Positions 52,232-61,845 of a DNA stretch of 64,000 nucleotides are shown piece after piece. The DNA is from Chitinophaga rhizophila. GTDB lineage: Bacteria; Bacteroidota; Bacteroidia; Chitinophagales; Chitinophagaceae. The notes beneath the pieces were generated by a model. The model saw nothing but the letters and a program-made list of their open reading frames with translations, was not told the DNA's origin and did no database searches. The stretch's first letter is position 1, and each line of letters starts with the position of its first letter. Made by a program: the position numbers and the translations under genes. The stretch spans positions 620,001 to 684,000 of the forward strand of contig NZ_JAICCF010000002.1 in the NCBI RefSeq assembly GCF_019492185.1, given 5' to 3'.

Positions 52232-55200
52232 CTATTTTTGGATCAGTTCTATGTATCCTTTATACACTTTTGTAGTACGGGCCATGTTGATTTTTAGTAC
52301 ATAGTAGTAAATACCAGACGCAAGTCCCGCCCCTCCCCAGTTGTTGGCATAATTACCGGAGCGATATACCTGACTACCCCACCGATTATATATCTCTAAT
52401 ACAGATCCCGGGTACTGATCAATGCCTCTGACAAGAAAGTAATCATTCTTACCATCTCCATTCGCCGTCACTACATTCGGAATAAATAAGTCTGGCGAGA
52501 TCTCTACCGGCTGAATAGCTGATTCATTATTACGCAGATCAGGATCCATTTCACGTCCGGAAATGATGGCACTGTTCTCCAGTCTTCCACCATATAGTAT
52601 ACGGGCAGAAAATGATAACTGCATCGCTTTATTCACATATAAAGTATCAATATTCCATACTACCTGGCGCGTGCGTGGATTGAAACTGACATAGCCACCG
52701 GTTGCCGTCATATCAGTTATTTCGTCCAACATCCCGGATACGTCGTCTGTTACAATTACCTGTGTTGCATGATCCAGACCTTTATTATTCACTGTAAGTG
52801 TAAACGTAACCAGGTCACCCACTGTGGGTGCTTTGGCTATTGTTATACTTTTGATGACAGACAGATCTGCCGAAGTGCTGTTGCGATAGTCAATCACTTT
52901 AGTACAATTCCCCTTACTTGCAGGATCAGTGACTGTTACGACGATAGTCCCTGTCTCTACTACATTGGGTGACAGGGTACTAAAATTTCCTTTGACATCA
53001 GTATGCGTTGTTGTAATACTACCATCAGGATATGTCACCAGGATATTAGCGCGAGGTATAGCAGTACCGGTGATCCGCAGTAATCCTCCTTCCTGTTTAA
53101 CAGGATCATCTACTACAAATACGGGAAACAATTCGGTAAGACGTACCTTCAGCGAAGACGCACAACCGTTCTGGTCTGTCACTGTTACACTATAATCGCC
53201 CGCAGGCAGATTGGTGATCCTGTTATTGGTCGCCCCCGTACTCCACATTACGCGATAGGGCGGTGTGCCGCCTGCGGCTGACAAAGCAATCGCGCCGGAA
53301 CTCTCCCCATGACAGGTTACATCCCTGGGTGTCACTACTAAAGCAATATCCAGCGGAGCAGGTACCTTGACTGTTTTTACAGCAGATACACAATTCTTTT
53401 CATTCATTACCTGCACACTGTAATCGCCTCCTCTCAGACCGGAAAAGGTATTTTCGTCCAGCCAACCTTCACCGTTCAGACTATATTTATAACCGTTGCC
53501 TGGCGTTGGTATTGTAATACTACCGTCTTTGCTGCTACTACACGTTGTAGGTGTGGTAGTCGCTGTGAACTCGGGCATCGGCGGAACAGTTATTGCAAAA
53601 TCGGCCTTATTACTGCAACCATTTACTGTTGTGACCTGATAAGTAATGACTGCATTGCCGGGAGCTATGGCTGTTACACGACCTGCTGCACTTACCTGCA
53701 TGATATTTACATCGCTGCTGATCCACACCCCACCTGGTGTAAGACTACCCAGATCAGCACTCTCATTCCCTATACACACCATATTATCACCGGTGACGGC
53801 CGCTACTACGGGCAATGCCTCAACCGCTAATACCGTTGTAGTAGTATTGCCGCATTTACCCTCAGTGAAACTATAGGATACAGTGTAAGTACCGGGTCTG
53901 CTTGCTGCCAGGTCTATTGCACCCGTCTGCGGATTGATCACCAACCCTCTGCCTGCACTGAAGGTGCCGCCCGCTGTTCCTGTCACCCTCACATCCGCGG
54001 TTCCTATTACACAGAAAACGGGTTTATCATATGCTATTGATGCCTGCGGCAAAGGATTGACTACCACGTCAACACCAGTACTGTCTGCACATCCCCATTC
54101 ATTGGTAATAATGTATCGTACGTTGACAGTACCTGCTGCAATACCTTGCAACATACCTGCTGTGCTAACAATCGCAAATGCATTATCCTCAGTGCGCCAT
54201 ACTCCACCGGTCAATGCATGCTGCAACTGAACCTGATCGCCTGCACATACATCCGGAGATGCCGTCATCGCGGCTACTTCCGGCAGATCATGAATGGTCA
54301 ATCCTGCGCTAGTCACATTGCTACATTGGCCATTGCTGAATGTATATGTTACCTGGTGCGCACCAGCTGTACTATTTGTCAGATCTATTGAGCCGGTCAA
54401 TGAGTCTATAATCAATCCGGGTGTTCCTGTATAAGTGCCTCCTGCTGTACCGGTCAGCATGACAGCTGCTACTCCTGTCTTACAGACATCTGGAGTATAA
54501 CTGATAGTAGCTACAGGTAATGGATGCAGTATCACGGTATCTGTCATGCCGGATGCTGTACACCCACGTGCGTCTGTTACAACGGCTATGTATGCATAAC
54601 CGCTGCCTGACGTTGTAGGAACTGCCGTTGTTTGTATTGCCTGATCATCAATAAGATTACTTCCTGCCAATGGCGATGCCGTCCATTTGTAGGTATAAGG
54701 ACCTGGCGTATTACGGGCAGTTACTTCCAGGTGTACAGTATCCTCCGGACATAATGCTGTCTTATCTGCGACGGCCATCACGTCCGGCAATGTATACACG
54801 GGTAAGGTATGAATGGCCGTTGCTTCACAACCGGTAACATCAGTCACGGTATAGGTAATGTCTGCGTAACCGGCGCTGACAGCTGTAATCCTGCCTGTCG
54901 CATCTACTGTAGCAACTGCGGGATTATTGGTTGACCAGCGGCCATCTGGTGTACCATTTGAGATGATAGCGGTACTTCCTTCACACAAACCCGCTCGTGA
55001 TGGATTCAACATGCTCGCTGGTAAAACGCCGGCCATCGGTATGATAGCAATATCATCCAGTGCGAAATAATTCCCGTCTATACCGCTTACATTATTCCGA
55101 AGATAGATGTCTGCTGTGCTGGCAGGCGCGATGAATGTAAAAGTGTATTCCCGCCAGTTATTACTGGTAACAGCGCCTGTACTGAAAGTGGTCAGCGAAC

Positions 55201-56695
55201 TACCATCAGCGGCTACCATACCCACCTGTATGTCTGGTTTGACACGTGCCGCAGGGTTAATATTAGCAACCCAGAAACTGAGCTTGTATGGCTGGCCAGT
55301 TAACAGATTAGTTAATCGCTTTCTATAGAAATACTCCCGGTGAAAACCTGCTTTCACCAGCAGCATATTACCTGTTCCTGATGTATGATCTGTGAGCTGA
55401 CCTGCCTGATCTAAAGGCTGAATGGCATAATAACCATCACTGATATCGCTGGTGTTATGATAATGGTAGGAAGTAGCTGCAAATGAACCTGCACTCCCTG
55501 CGCCAAAATCTTCAGTAAAGATCACGCCACATGCCTGGGATATGGCTACTGGATTTAGTGCCGCCTGGTGTGCGATAATATGTACTGTTTCCCCAGCAGT
55601 TACTGTAATATTCACCGTTACCGCGCCTGGAGTAGTCACGCTGTTTCCTCCCGAACTATAAACTGTATACCCGGATAACGCCCAACCGGCAGGTATTACA
55701 GCGGATAAGGCATAATTACCTGCTTCCACCGGTAAGATGATGGCATTGCCAAACGCCGGAGTAACACGTTCATCATCTATCCAGCTGCCATCTGTAGTAC
55801 GTGAAAATATAATTGCATTGTCAAATGGGATAACCGATGTTGCCCATACCTGTACTCCGGCCGTAATTCGATTCAGCGATGTATACCGCATCACATCTGC
55901 AGACCAGCTGACGCCATTCCAGTTGTATCCGTTTGCGTATATGACGCCATCATCTCCATAGGCAACGTCAGTCGTACCAGGGGTACCCAGATGCACTGCA
56001 GTTCCTCCGGCGAAAGGCAGCGTAAACACTGCGCCGCTTCCTGCACTATAATAGACGATCTCTCCCGAGGAAGAGCGCATATCCAGACGGGAAGCGCCGG
56101 TTCCCGGAGCAGCTAACGTCGTCCAGGCATCTGTATAAGGCGCTGATGTAATATTGTTTGTCAGTATAGCGCCATCTTCCGTCACAATTGCTATGCGTCC
56201 GTCGCCGTAAGTGATATCCACCGCACGGACTCCCCCATGCGCCATTGCTGTATAAATAAGTTGCTGATTATTACCGTCAAAGAAGTAGGCATCTCCGCCA
56301 GCAGTGGTATGTACAAACTGTCCGGGGCCAGCGCCATCCAGGGAAGTACCCGTATAGCCCGTCGGCAGCCACCGGCTACTACCGGCTACGCGATGATATA
56401 TTTGCCCCCCTGCCTGTAATGACAACCACAACTCACCATCGCCGGTACCATTATTTGTTATTCCATGACCCGCGCCTATATCGTTAATAGCACCTGCGGT
56501 CAATGGCTGGTCATTCAGATAGAAATCGGGAACTGTTGTTATACCTCCGTTTACAGAGAATTGAAAATCAGACGATGATTCTTCATTAAGCGCGCTGACA
56601 TGTACGTAGATGTATCCTTTTTGTGCCGTGACTGATGAGACAAAGAATAATACGGGAAATGAGATTTTCAATAATCTTATGGCTATTCGGTTCAT
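52232..56695 (-). CDS. Giant T9SS type-B surface protein
   Basis: 1487 residues with a signal peptide (residues 1-24, ...FFVSSVTAQ). The N-terminal third has beta-rich sequence of unknown type. Several Ig-like BIG2-style modules follow in the middle, with centres such as DGRWSTNNPAVATVDATGRI, GVWRTEDNAFAIVSTAGML and GVWISSDVNIMQVSAAGRV. Two SprB-type repeats (SSKDGSITIPTPGNGYKY, CHGESSGAIALSAAGGTPPY) precede a DUF11 module (VGDLVTFTLTVNNKG). The C-terminal gliding-motility-associated domain (IPNVVTANGDGKNDYFLVRG, then LEIYNRWGSQVYRSG) is the T9SS sorting signal. It is a probable adhesin displayed with the PorP/SprF partner. Confidence 0.92.
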   Translation of the reverse strand: MNRIAIRLLKISFPVLFFVSSVTAQKGYIYVHVSALNEESSSDFQFSVNGGITTVPDFYLNDQPLTAGAINDIGAGHGITNNGTGDGELWLSLQAGGQIYHRVAGSSRWLPTGYTGTSLDGAGPGQFVHTTAGGDAYFFDGNNQQLIYTAMAHGGVRAVDITYGDGRIAIVTEDGAILTNNITSAPYTDAWTTLAAPGTGASRLDMRSSSGEIVYYSAGSGAVFTLPFAGGTAVHLGTPGTTDVAYGDDGVIYANGYNWNGVSWSADVMRYTSLNRITAGVQVWATSVIPFDNAIIFSRTTDGSWIDDERVTPAFGNAIILPVEAGNYALSAVIPAGWALSGYTVYSSGGNSVTTPGAVTVNITVTAGETVHIIAHQAALNPVAISQACGVIFTEDFGAGSAGSFAATSYHYHNTSDISDGYYAIQPLDQAGQLTDHTSGTGNMLLVKAGFHREYFYRKRLTNLLTGQPYKLSFWVANINPAARVKPDIQVGMVAADGSSLTTFSTGAVTSNNWREYTFTFIAPASTADIYLRNNVSGIDGNYFALDDIAIIPMAGVLPASMLNPSRAGLCEGSTAIISNGTPDGRWSTNNPAVATVDATGRITAVSAGYADITYTVTDVTGCEATAIHTLPVYTLPDVMAVADKTALCPEDTVHLEVTARNTPGPYTYKWTASPLAGSNLIDDQAIQTTAVPTTSGSGYAYIAVVTDARGCTASGMTDTVILHPLPVATISYTPDVCKTGVAAVMLTGTAGGTYTGTPGLIIDSLTGSIDLTNSTAGAHQVTYTFSNGQCSNVTSAGLTIHDLPEVAAMTASPDVCAGDQVQLQHALTGGVWRTEDNAFAIVSTAGMLQGIAAGTVNVRYIITNEWGCADSTGVDVVVNPLPQASIAYDKPVFCVIGTADVRVTGTAGGTFSAGRGLVINPQTGAIDLAASRPGTYTVSYSFTEGKCGNTTTTVLAVEALPVVAAVTGDNMVCIGNESADLGSLTPGGVWISSDVNIMQVSAAGRVTAIAPGNAVITYQVTTVNGCSNKADFAITVPPMPEFTATTTPTTCSSSKDGSITIPTPGNGYKYSLNGEGWLDENTFSGLRGGDYSVQVMNEKNCVSAVKTVKVPAPLDIALVVTPRDVTCHGESSGAIALSAAGGTPPYRVMWSTGATNNRITNLPAGDYSVTVTDQNGCASSLKVRLTELFPVFVVDDPVKQEGGLLRITGTAIPRANILVTYPDGSITTTHTDVKGNFSTLSPNVVETGTIVVTVTDPASKGNCTKVIDYRNSTSADLSVIKSITIAKAPTVGDLVTFTLTVNNKGLDHATQVIVTDDVSGMLDEITDMTATGGYVSFNPRTRQVVWNIDTLYVNKAMQLSFSARILYGGRLENSAIISGREMDPDLRNNESAIQPVEISPDLFIPNVVTANGDGKNDYFLVRGIDQYPGSVLEIYNRWGSQVYRSGNYANNWGGAGLASGIYYYVLKINMARTTKVYKGYIELIQK

Positions 56696-56995
56696 AGGTA
56701 CTTTCGGGAAACTACAAAAGTCTGTTAGTGGAAATCCACTTATTATACATCAATCTGGCTCGTAATATAGAGATAATTACGATATAAATGTAATATGAAT
56801 GCAAAATAATATAATTGTAACCGTTACGGATTACACGAATTGATTGACTTATATCGCTTTCCGATTTCACAGCTATTAACGGCCTGGATGCTAAAAAATG
56901 TTAAATTAACAGTGTAAGGCACGAATGCGACCGGCCTGAATATTGCATACTAACAGTAAATCCCTGCAGAGGGTAATAAACAACTTAAATATTCT
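56696..56995. other. Gene-free intergenic region between divergent genes
   Basis: 300 AT-rich bases between the divergent giant T9SS gene and the DUF2147 gene, presumably holding both promoters. I see no exact TAnnTTTG-type promoter pair, repeat or hairpin that stands out. Confidence 0.6.
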
Positions 56996-57433
56996 ATGAT
57001 GAAAAAGCTCACTCTACTCGTTTTTGCCCTGGTAGTGGCCACGGGCAGTCTCTTTGCACAGAAAGGCGCGGCCGACAAAATCATTGGCACATGGCTCAGT
57101 GAAGAAAAGGATGGTAAGATAGAGATCTATAAATCAGGCGATAAGTATTTCGGTAAACTAGTATGGGGAAAAAACATGTATGAGCCGGACGGTAGTTCCC
57201 GTACTGATATCAAAAATCCTGACGCTAAATTGCGTAGCCGGAAATTACAGGACCTGGTTATACTGACGAACTTTACTTACGATGACGGAGAATGGGAAGG
57301 CGGCAAGATCTATGATCCTAAAAGCGGCAAGACCTATAGCTGCAACATGAAGTTCAAAGGCGATGCCTTACAGATCAGGGGGTACATTGGCATTTCGATG
57401 ATGGGCCGTACTACTGTTTGGACCAGAAGCTGA
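56996..57433 (+). CDS. DUF2147-family secreted protein
   Basis: 145 residues with a signal peptide (MMKKLTLLVFALVVATGSLF, then AQKGAAD). The mature part matches DUF2147: IIGTWLSEEKDGKIEIYKSG, then DKYFGKLVWGKNM, EGGKIYDPKSGKTYSCNM, and the ending RGYIGISMMGRTTVWTR. The family is a small lipocalin-like barrel, probably periplasmic, of unknown function. It is monocistronic, with the start at 56996 or 56999. Confidence 0.88.
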   Translation: MMKKLTLLVFALVVATGSLFAQKGAADKIIGTWLSEEKDGKIEIYKSGDKYFGKLVWGKNMYEPDGSSRTDIKNPDAKLRSRKLQDLVILTNFTYDDGEWEGGKIYDPKSGKTYSCNMKFKGDALQIRGYIGISMMGRTTVWTRS

Positions 57434-57550
57434 CGATATTAAACCGGGCAGGTTACGGATTGTAGCTGAAATATACAGATACGCTTCGCAACCTGCCGGC
57501 CAAACCTTGTTGGCATAGGTTTGTATTTGATATGTCTTTTAATGCCAACT

Positions 57551-57694
57551 TTATTTAACCGCTGATCCTTTTCCCAAATGATTACCCATTAACTCCTGAC
57601 TACTGATTCTATTTTCCTGAAAATTATTCTCTACCGCCGGCAGCATCGTCAACAGGACATCCATAGTTGCACCACTTCCCACATCTTCCTGCAT
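57551..57694 (-). CDS. Short coding-like ORF, uncertain
   Basis: 47 residues from an ATG at 57694 (MQEDVGSGATMDVLLTMLPA, then VENNFQENRISSQ). It lies directly after the DUF5777 gene on the same strand. The composition is protein-like, but no family is recognised. It could be a real small gene or the remnant end of a larger gene. Confidence 0.3.
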   Translation of the reverse strand: MQEDVGSGATMDVLLTMLPAVENNFQENRISSQELMGNHLGKGSAVK

Positions 57695-57710
57695 AAACCA
57701 GTTCCTGTGT

Positions 57711-58595
57711 TTATTTCCTGAAATTGAACGATCTCGAAATATTGAATCCGAAGAATATATCTCCTTTCCCCCAGCTACCATTTGTTTTAGTCAGATAATA
57801 AGGTCCGATCATACCATTGGAATTGGTAAATACAAGCTGAAATACGTGTCCGCCGGTTTCAATATCTACCCCCAGCGACAGTGAGTTATAGATTTTTGAA
57901 GATACTACCGGGTCTGACAGCAGGTAGTTGTATTCGGCAGTCAGACTCATTCTCTTGGTAAACTTCATCCGTCCCCCTGCACTGATTGCAAAAATGTCAT
58001 TCATATCTCCTTTTGTTGCTACCAGATTATAGTGCGTCCATGACGGGGCCAGCTGCAACGAAAGATTCCGTGAAAACTTCCTGGCTATAAGTAGCTGAGA
58101 AGTATAACTGGTACGGAACCGTGAATTGAGATAAGGTTTATCTGTATATCGTTGTGTATAATGTGTTACGAGTTCATACAGACTAAGCGAAATGGGCATT
58201 GCACCTGTGGATTGTTGTAATATTTTGTATTTGACGTTACCATCAAACGCCTTATCAACGGAGCTTCTGCCAATACCTGCAGATAACCTGTCAGTAAAAC
58301 CATAATCCAGGCCAAAGCGTATAGAGGCATTGTCCAGTCCAAACAGTTCATATGCGCCTTCGTTCAGTTTGCCGAAGCGGTGCATGATCAGAAACTGGAG
58401 GCTTTGTTTACCCGGCGACTCCACTGTAGGCATATTAATAAGCTGCGTAGCTTTAAATGTGCCGGTAACTACGTGGGAGTTTTCTGCCGTATTTTCAGAA
58501 TCCTCCAGCATCTTCAGCAGGCTGGTATCCTGCGCAATGGCAGCTGCATTTCCGAGAAATAAACACAATATGATGTAACAGGCTATCTTTTGCAT
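57711..58595 (-). CDS. DUF5777-family beta-barrel protein
   Basis: 294 residues from the ATG at 58595, which precedes a signal peptide (MQKIACYIILCLFLGNAAAI, then AQDTSLL). An ATG at 58655 adds unlikely residues. The mature chain repeats amphipathic strands with aromatic ends, for example FGLDYGFTDRLSAGIGRSSV and FTKRMSLTAEYNYLLS, as in outer-membrane barrels. The pattern FLIMHRFGKLNEGAYELFGL matches DUF5777. These proteins often accompany c-type cytochrome and YceI genes, as here, but their role is unknown. It is the last gene of the ECF-led operon. Confidence 0.82.
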   Translation of the reverse strand: MQKIACYIILCLFLGNAAAIAQDTSLLKMLEDSENTAENSHVVTGTFKATQLINMPTVESPGKQSLQFLIMHRFGKLNEGAYELFGLDNASIRFGLDYGFTDRLSAGIGRSSVDKAFDGNVKYKILQQSTGAMPISLSLYELVTHYTQRYTDKPYLNSRFRTSYTSQLLIARKFSRNLSLQLAPSWTHYNLVATKGDMNDIFAISAGGRMKFTKRMSLTAEYNYLLSDPVVSSKIYNSLSLGVDIETGGHVFQLVFTNSNGMIGPYYLTKTNGSWGKGDIFFGFNISRSFNFRK

Positions 58596-58602
58596 ATTCG
58601 AT

Positions 58603-59145
58603 CTATTTTGCCGGCAGACATACCGCCAGGATTTGTACATTGATTTGCGACGCAATTTTATCTTTTACCAGTGACGGTATCTTAATATTATAATCGCCTG
58701 GCTTTACGGCGAATGCTGCTTTTGCAGTGAGTTTGCCCTCCTGTATTTCCAGCTCTGCAGGTATGTTCTGCACTTGCTGTGTCACACCATGCAGGGTGAG
58801 TTGTCCGCTTACCTGTACTTTATAATTACCTGGTTTGTTAGGCACATCGCCAGTGATTGTACCGTTGAACTGTGCTTTAGGATATTTCTCACTCTCTGCA
58901 TAGTTCTCATTATAATGATCTTGCATCAGCTGTTTAGGAAACATGAAGTTGCGTTGCAGCAAAGTAAAAGCGACAGACTTCTTTCCCAGATCCACAGCTG
59001 CGAAGGCCTGCTTATTTTCTGCCTTTATATCTTCTAATGGCGTCTTTGAATAGAAGCTGACATTTGCATTCCTTGAAACATATGTCTGTGCCTGCATTTG
59101 CAGATACAGCAGACATGACAACACAATAAAGCATATGGTTTTCAT
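58603..59145 (-). CDS. YceI-family periplasmic protein
   Basis: 180 residues with signal peptide (to about 19, ...QMQAQTYV). The YceI pattern is present: NVSFYSKTPLEDIKAENKQA, KSVAFTLLQRNFMFPKQLMQ, then DHYNENYAESEKYPKAQFNG and GQLTLHGVTQQVQNIPAELE. YceI proteins are lipocalin-like barrels that bind polyisoprenoids such as ubiquinone precursors. It ends 7 bases before the DUF5777 start and begins 12 bases after the cytochrome stop, so all are one operon. Confidence 0.92.
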   Translation of the reverse strand: MKTICFIVLSCLLYLQMQAQTYVSRNANVSFYSKTPLEDIKAENKQAFAAVDLGKKSVAFTLLQRNFMFPKQLMQDHYNENYAESEKYPKAQFNGTITGDVPNKPGNYKVQVSGQLTLHGVTQQVQNIPAELEIQEGKLTAKAAFAVKPGDYNIKIPSLVKDKIASQINVQILAVCLPAK

Positions 59146-59157
59146 ATCCGTATATTT

Positions 59158-59553
59158 TTAGTTATTCTGTGCACCTCTGGCAATCCAGGCCCTGATCTTG
59201 TTGATGTTACAGTCAGACAATTTCGCACCACCCAGTGGCATAGGTGAAAAGCCGGAAGCGTGTGTAATAGCGCCAACCAGTCTACCATTATCTACCTGCG
59301 TTTTCAGTGAGGCATAGTTACCCAGAGAAATACCGCCGCTTGCATTACCATTACCATGGCAACTGTAGCAATTGCTTTGTATAATAGGCTGAATATTGGC
59401 TGTATACCGCATATCAACAGTATCGCAGGTTGTGCCCCCACCACCGCCTGGATTAGGATTATTCACATCCTCTTCGTTGTCTTTAGAACAGGATACAATG
59501 ATGGTGCTGCATGCGATGGCAAGTGCCATCAGTGGAAAGAATGCTTTCTTCAT
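59158..59553 (-). CDS. Mono-haem cytochrome c-like lipoprotein
   Basis: 131 residues with a lipobox (IIVSC, then SKDNEED) and a short Gly/Pro linker. The haem site is NCYSCHGNGNASGG (CxxCH), and a Met is seen in the PMPLGGAKLSD loop as a possible axial ligand. The motif IQPIIQSNCYSCHG is shared by small planctomycete/Bacteroidota cytochromes. It is an envelope-attached electron carrier, placed between the OB-fold and YceI genes. Confidence 0.88.
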   Translation of the reverse strand: MKKAFFPLMALAIACSTIIVSCSKDNEEDVNNPNPGGGGGTTCDTVDMRYTANIQPIIQSNCYSCHGNGNASGGISLGNYASLKTQVDNGRLVGAITHASGFSPMPLGGAKLSDCNINKIRAWIARGAQNN

Positions 59554-59564
59554 AGTCAGAATTG

Positions 59565-59987
59565 TTACTTGTTATTTATAATAGTTGCGTCAACGATGCT
59601 TACATCCATCAATACTCCTGTGCACAATCCTTTAATCGTTATAGTATGACCTACTTCGGGCAACTTACCATCGGCTCCGGTCGCCAGGGTACAGTTTACA
59701 CCACCCATGCCTCCAGCCTGTGCAGACAATAGTATGGATACAGCGGATCCTGTTGTTTGCACATCAGCCACAGTGCCTGTTACTTCCAGTACTTTATTCA
59801 CATACAGGCTATTCGCCTGTTGTTCATTCTTTGTAAATTCCTCATACAGCTTCTCGGCAGTCACCTGCTTATCTGTCTTGACTTCCGAAGCAGAAGTCCT
59901 TGGCTTGTTATACAAATAATACCCAGTTCCCGCCGCTATCAGGCAAAGCAATGCCCCTGCGAGAATAATCGTGTTTCTTCGCGTCAT
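59565..59987 (-). CDS. OB-fold tRNA_anti-like membrane-anchored protein
   Basis: 140 residues with an N-terminal membrane anchor (TIILAGALLCLIAAGTGYYL), then an OB-fold of the tRNA_anti-like type. Visible segments are TAEKLYEEFTKNEQQANSLY, then VNKVLEVTGTVADVQT, and GHTITIKGLCTGVLMD near the end. Such domains are common in Bacteroidota envelope proteins. The function is unknown, and a periplasmic scaffold of this operon is a reasonable guess. Confidence 0.78.
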   Translation of the reverse strand: MTRRNTIILAGALLCLIAAGTGYYLYNKPRTSASEVKTDKQVTAEKLYEEFTKNEQQANSLYVNKVLEVTGTVADVQTTGSAVSILLSAQAGGMGGVNCTLATGADGKLPEVGHTITIKGLCTGVLMDVSIVDATIINNK

Positions 59988-60012
59988 GTAGTTGCTAGTT
60001 AAAATACTGTTC

Positions 60013-61845
60013 TTACTTCAGGCGTAATGGCCGGGTCAGGCCAATATTCAATCCGGCACTGGTAACCGGCAGATTACCTACGCCAATTCCCCGGGTCGGT
60101 ATCTTGATATACGGTTCCAATCGCAATGTACCTAAGACGCCAATTGGCCGTTCGTAACCAACGCCCAGATGTATAATGGAAAACCAGTCCGCAGTAGCTT
60201 TATGATACGTCCAGTTTTTTTTGCCATACTCCCCGTAATATTCGTAGCTATAGTCATATTGCTGCGTTTTCATAATATACGATGACACTCCTGCATTCAC
60301 ATACCAGCTGTTTCTGACTCCCTTTGCAAAAGTGTACCGTACATTTAACGGTATCTCATACATATTGCACCATCCATCTATATCGAATACTGTCATATAA
60401 GGCGGCCAGTTGGTATTCTTTGCATCGAAATACTTTCCGACAGAGTAGTAGTATTTGCGTTCATACAATATGCCTGTTTCTATGGACAGTTGCTTATTCA
60501 CAGTGTAACCAGCAATCAGCCCTACATTATATCCCAGGCCTGCGGTACGTTGCATTTTTACCGTGGTCAGATCCGGACTAAGCACTGCGCCATAGTAAAA
60601 GCCACTTTTCATACCGGCAGCATTTTTCCGGGTTGTGACAGTTTCCGCCGATGCATTAGTTTGAGCCGTTGGATTGGCAGGCAGCGTAATCATTGCAACG
60701 TTGCCTTTAATATTTGCAGCCGGCATGTTGAAACCGGAAGTTACTCCACGTACTTTCTCAATATATAATTGCTGATAAACAGCAGTTATCCCCTGGTTGG
60801 CCGCAGGATAACTGCTGGCAGGAACATTCCCTGTTACTCTTGTGTGCGGGGCAATGTTACCTTTGTTCCTGTTCCCTGTTAATTGTTCACTGTTCGCTAC
60901 GGCAGCACGTTCTTTATCTTTCTTGTTATAAACAGCAGCGATGTCCCTATTCGTTTGCGCATCACCGGCTGTTCTTTCTGTCTTCGCCGTCTGCACCGGC
61001 GTTGCCGCTGGTATATGGTTTGTCTGAATATCGGCAGCATTTATACCCGCTGGTCTGCGCTTAACTAACGAAGCCGGATACCCGCCGGTACGTTTGTTAT
61101 CAGATGTTCCTTTTGTTACATCTACCTTGTTTGCGGGCATGTTCACTGTGTGATTATTCACCAGCGCAGGTACACTTTTGTTATTCTCTGCAGCAAAAGC
61201 TGATTTCTTACCGCCTCTCTTGCTTACCGTGTTAATATCTTCTTTTGCGGAAGCATTGTTTACAGCAGCGGATGGCTCACCTTTTCCTTCAGGCTTAATT
61301 ACAGCTTGTTTGTCTTCCGTAGCTGCGGCTTTTACCGGCTGAGTGTTTGTGGCCTTCTTATTCACTTCCGGCAATTCATTACCTGTCTGACTTGTAATCT
61401 CTGGTATCACACCAGCTGCTGTTTGCTTTTCTGTGGCCAGCTTATCGCTTGTCTCTGCAACATCTCCCTGCGACACATTTGTCTGGGCATCAGTTACTGA
61501 AGATGGCTTACCCGCACCCTGTTGATCACTGGCTTGTGCCGCAGCATTTTCTTGTTGTTGTACTGCGCCTGCCGGAGTTGCAGCATTACCTGCGGACCGT
61601 TTGCCGCTTTCATGCTGTACTACGCTAATGGCTACGATGGCAACAGTGGCTGTGATGATGGCAATAATGCCGAGTCTGAACCACCAGCGATCTTTAAAGC
61701 TTCTTGTAGCCGTCCCCTGCTGACTGTTGTCAGCCTGCTGCAACTTATTCCTCATAGCATCCCAGTCACCAGCCCCTGTATTAAGGGGATAGTCTGAAGC
61801 CGCCTTGCGGAATAATTCGTCCATATCGTCATCTAGGAGCTGCAT
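60013..61845 (-). CDS. Membrane protein with sigma-linked N-terminus and beta-barrel C-terminus
   Basis: 610 residues. The cytosolic N-terminus (residues 1-52, DDDMDELFRKAASDYPLNTG, then AGDWDAMRNKLQQ) resembles anti-sigma N-termini of Chitinophagaceae. A membrane helix lies at about 54-76 (RLGIIAIITATVAIVAISVV). Long low-complexity Ala/Lys/Thr-rich sequence spans about 90-370. A C-terminal domain with barrel-like strands ends the protein (about 400-610, GFYYGAVLSPDLTTVKMQ, then YNVGLIAGYTVNKQLSIE, ending GLNIGLTRPLRLK). Its start codon overlaps the ECF sigma gene's end by 13 bases. It is probably a cognate anti-sigma or envelope sensor, not proven. Confidence 0.78.
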   Translation of the reverse strand: MQLLDDDMDELFRKAASDYPLNTGAGDWDAMRNKLQQADNSQQGTATRSFKDRWWFRLGIIAIITATVAIVAISVVQHESGKRSAGNAATPAGAVQQQENAAAQASDQQGAGKPSSVTDAQTNVSQGDVAETSDKLATEKQTAAGVIPEITSQTGNELPEVNKKATNTQPVKAAATEDKQAVIKPEGKGEPSAAVNNASAKEDINTVSKRGGKKSAFAAENNKSVPALVNNHTVNMPANKVDVTKGTSDNKRTGGYPASLVKRRPAGINAADIQTNHIPAATPVQTAKTERTAGDAQTNRDIAAVYNKKDKERAAVANSEQLTGNRNKGNIAPHTRVTGNVPASSYPAANQGITAVYQQLYIEKVRGVTSGFNMPAANIKGNVAMITLPANPTAQTNASAETVTTRKNAAGMKSGFYYGAVLSPDLTTVKMQRTAGLGYNVGLIAGYTVNKQLSIETGILYERKYYYSVGKYFDAKNTNWPPYMTVFDIDGWCNMYEIPLNVRYTFAKGVRNSWYVNAGVSSYIMKTQQYDYSYEYYGEYGKKNWTYHKATADWFSIIHLGVGYERPIGVLGTLRLEPYIKIPTRGIGVGNLPVTSAGLNIGLTRPLRLK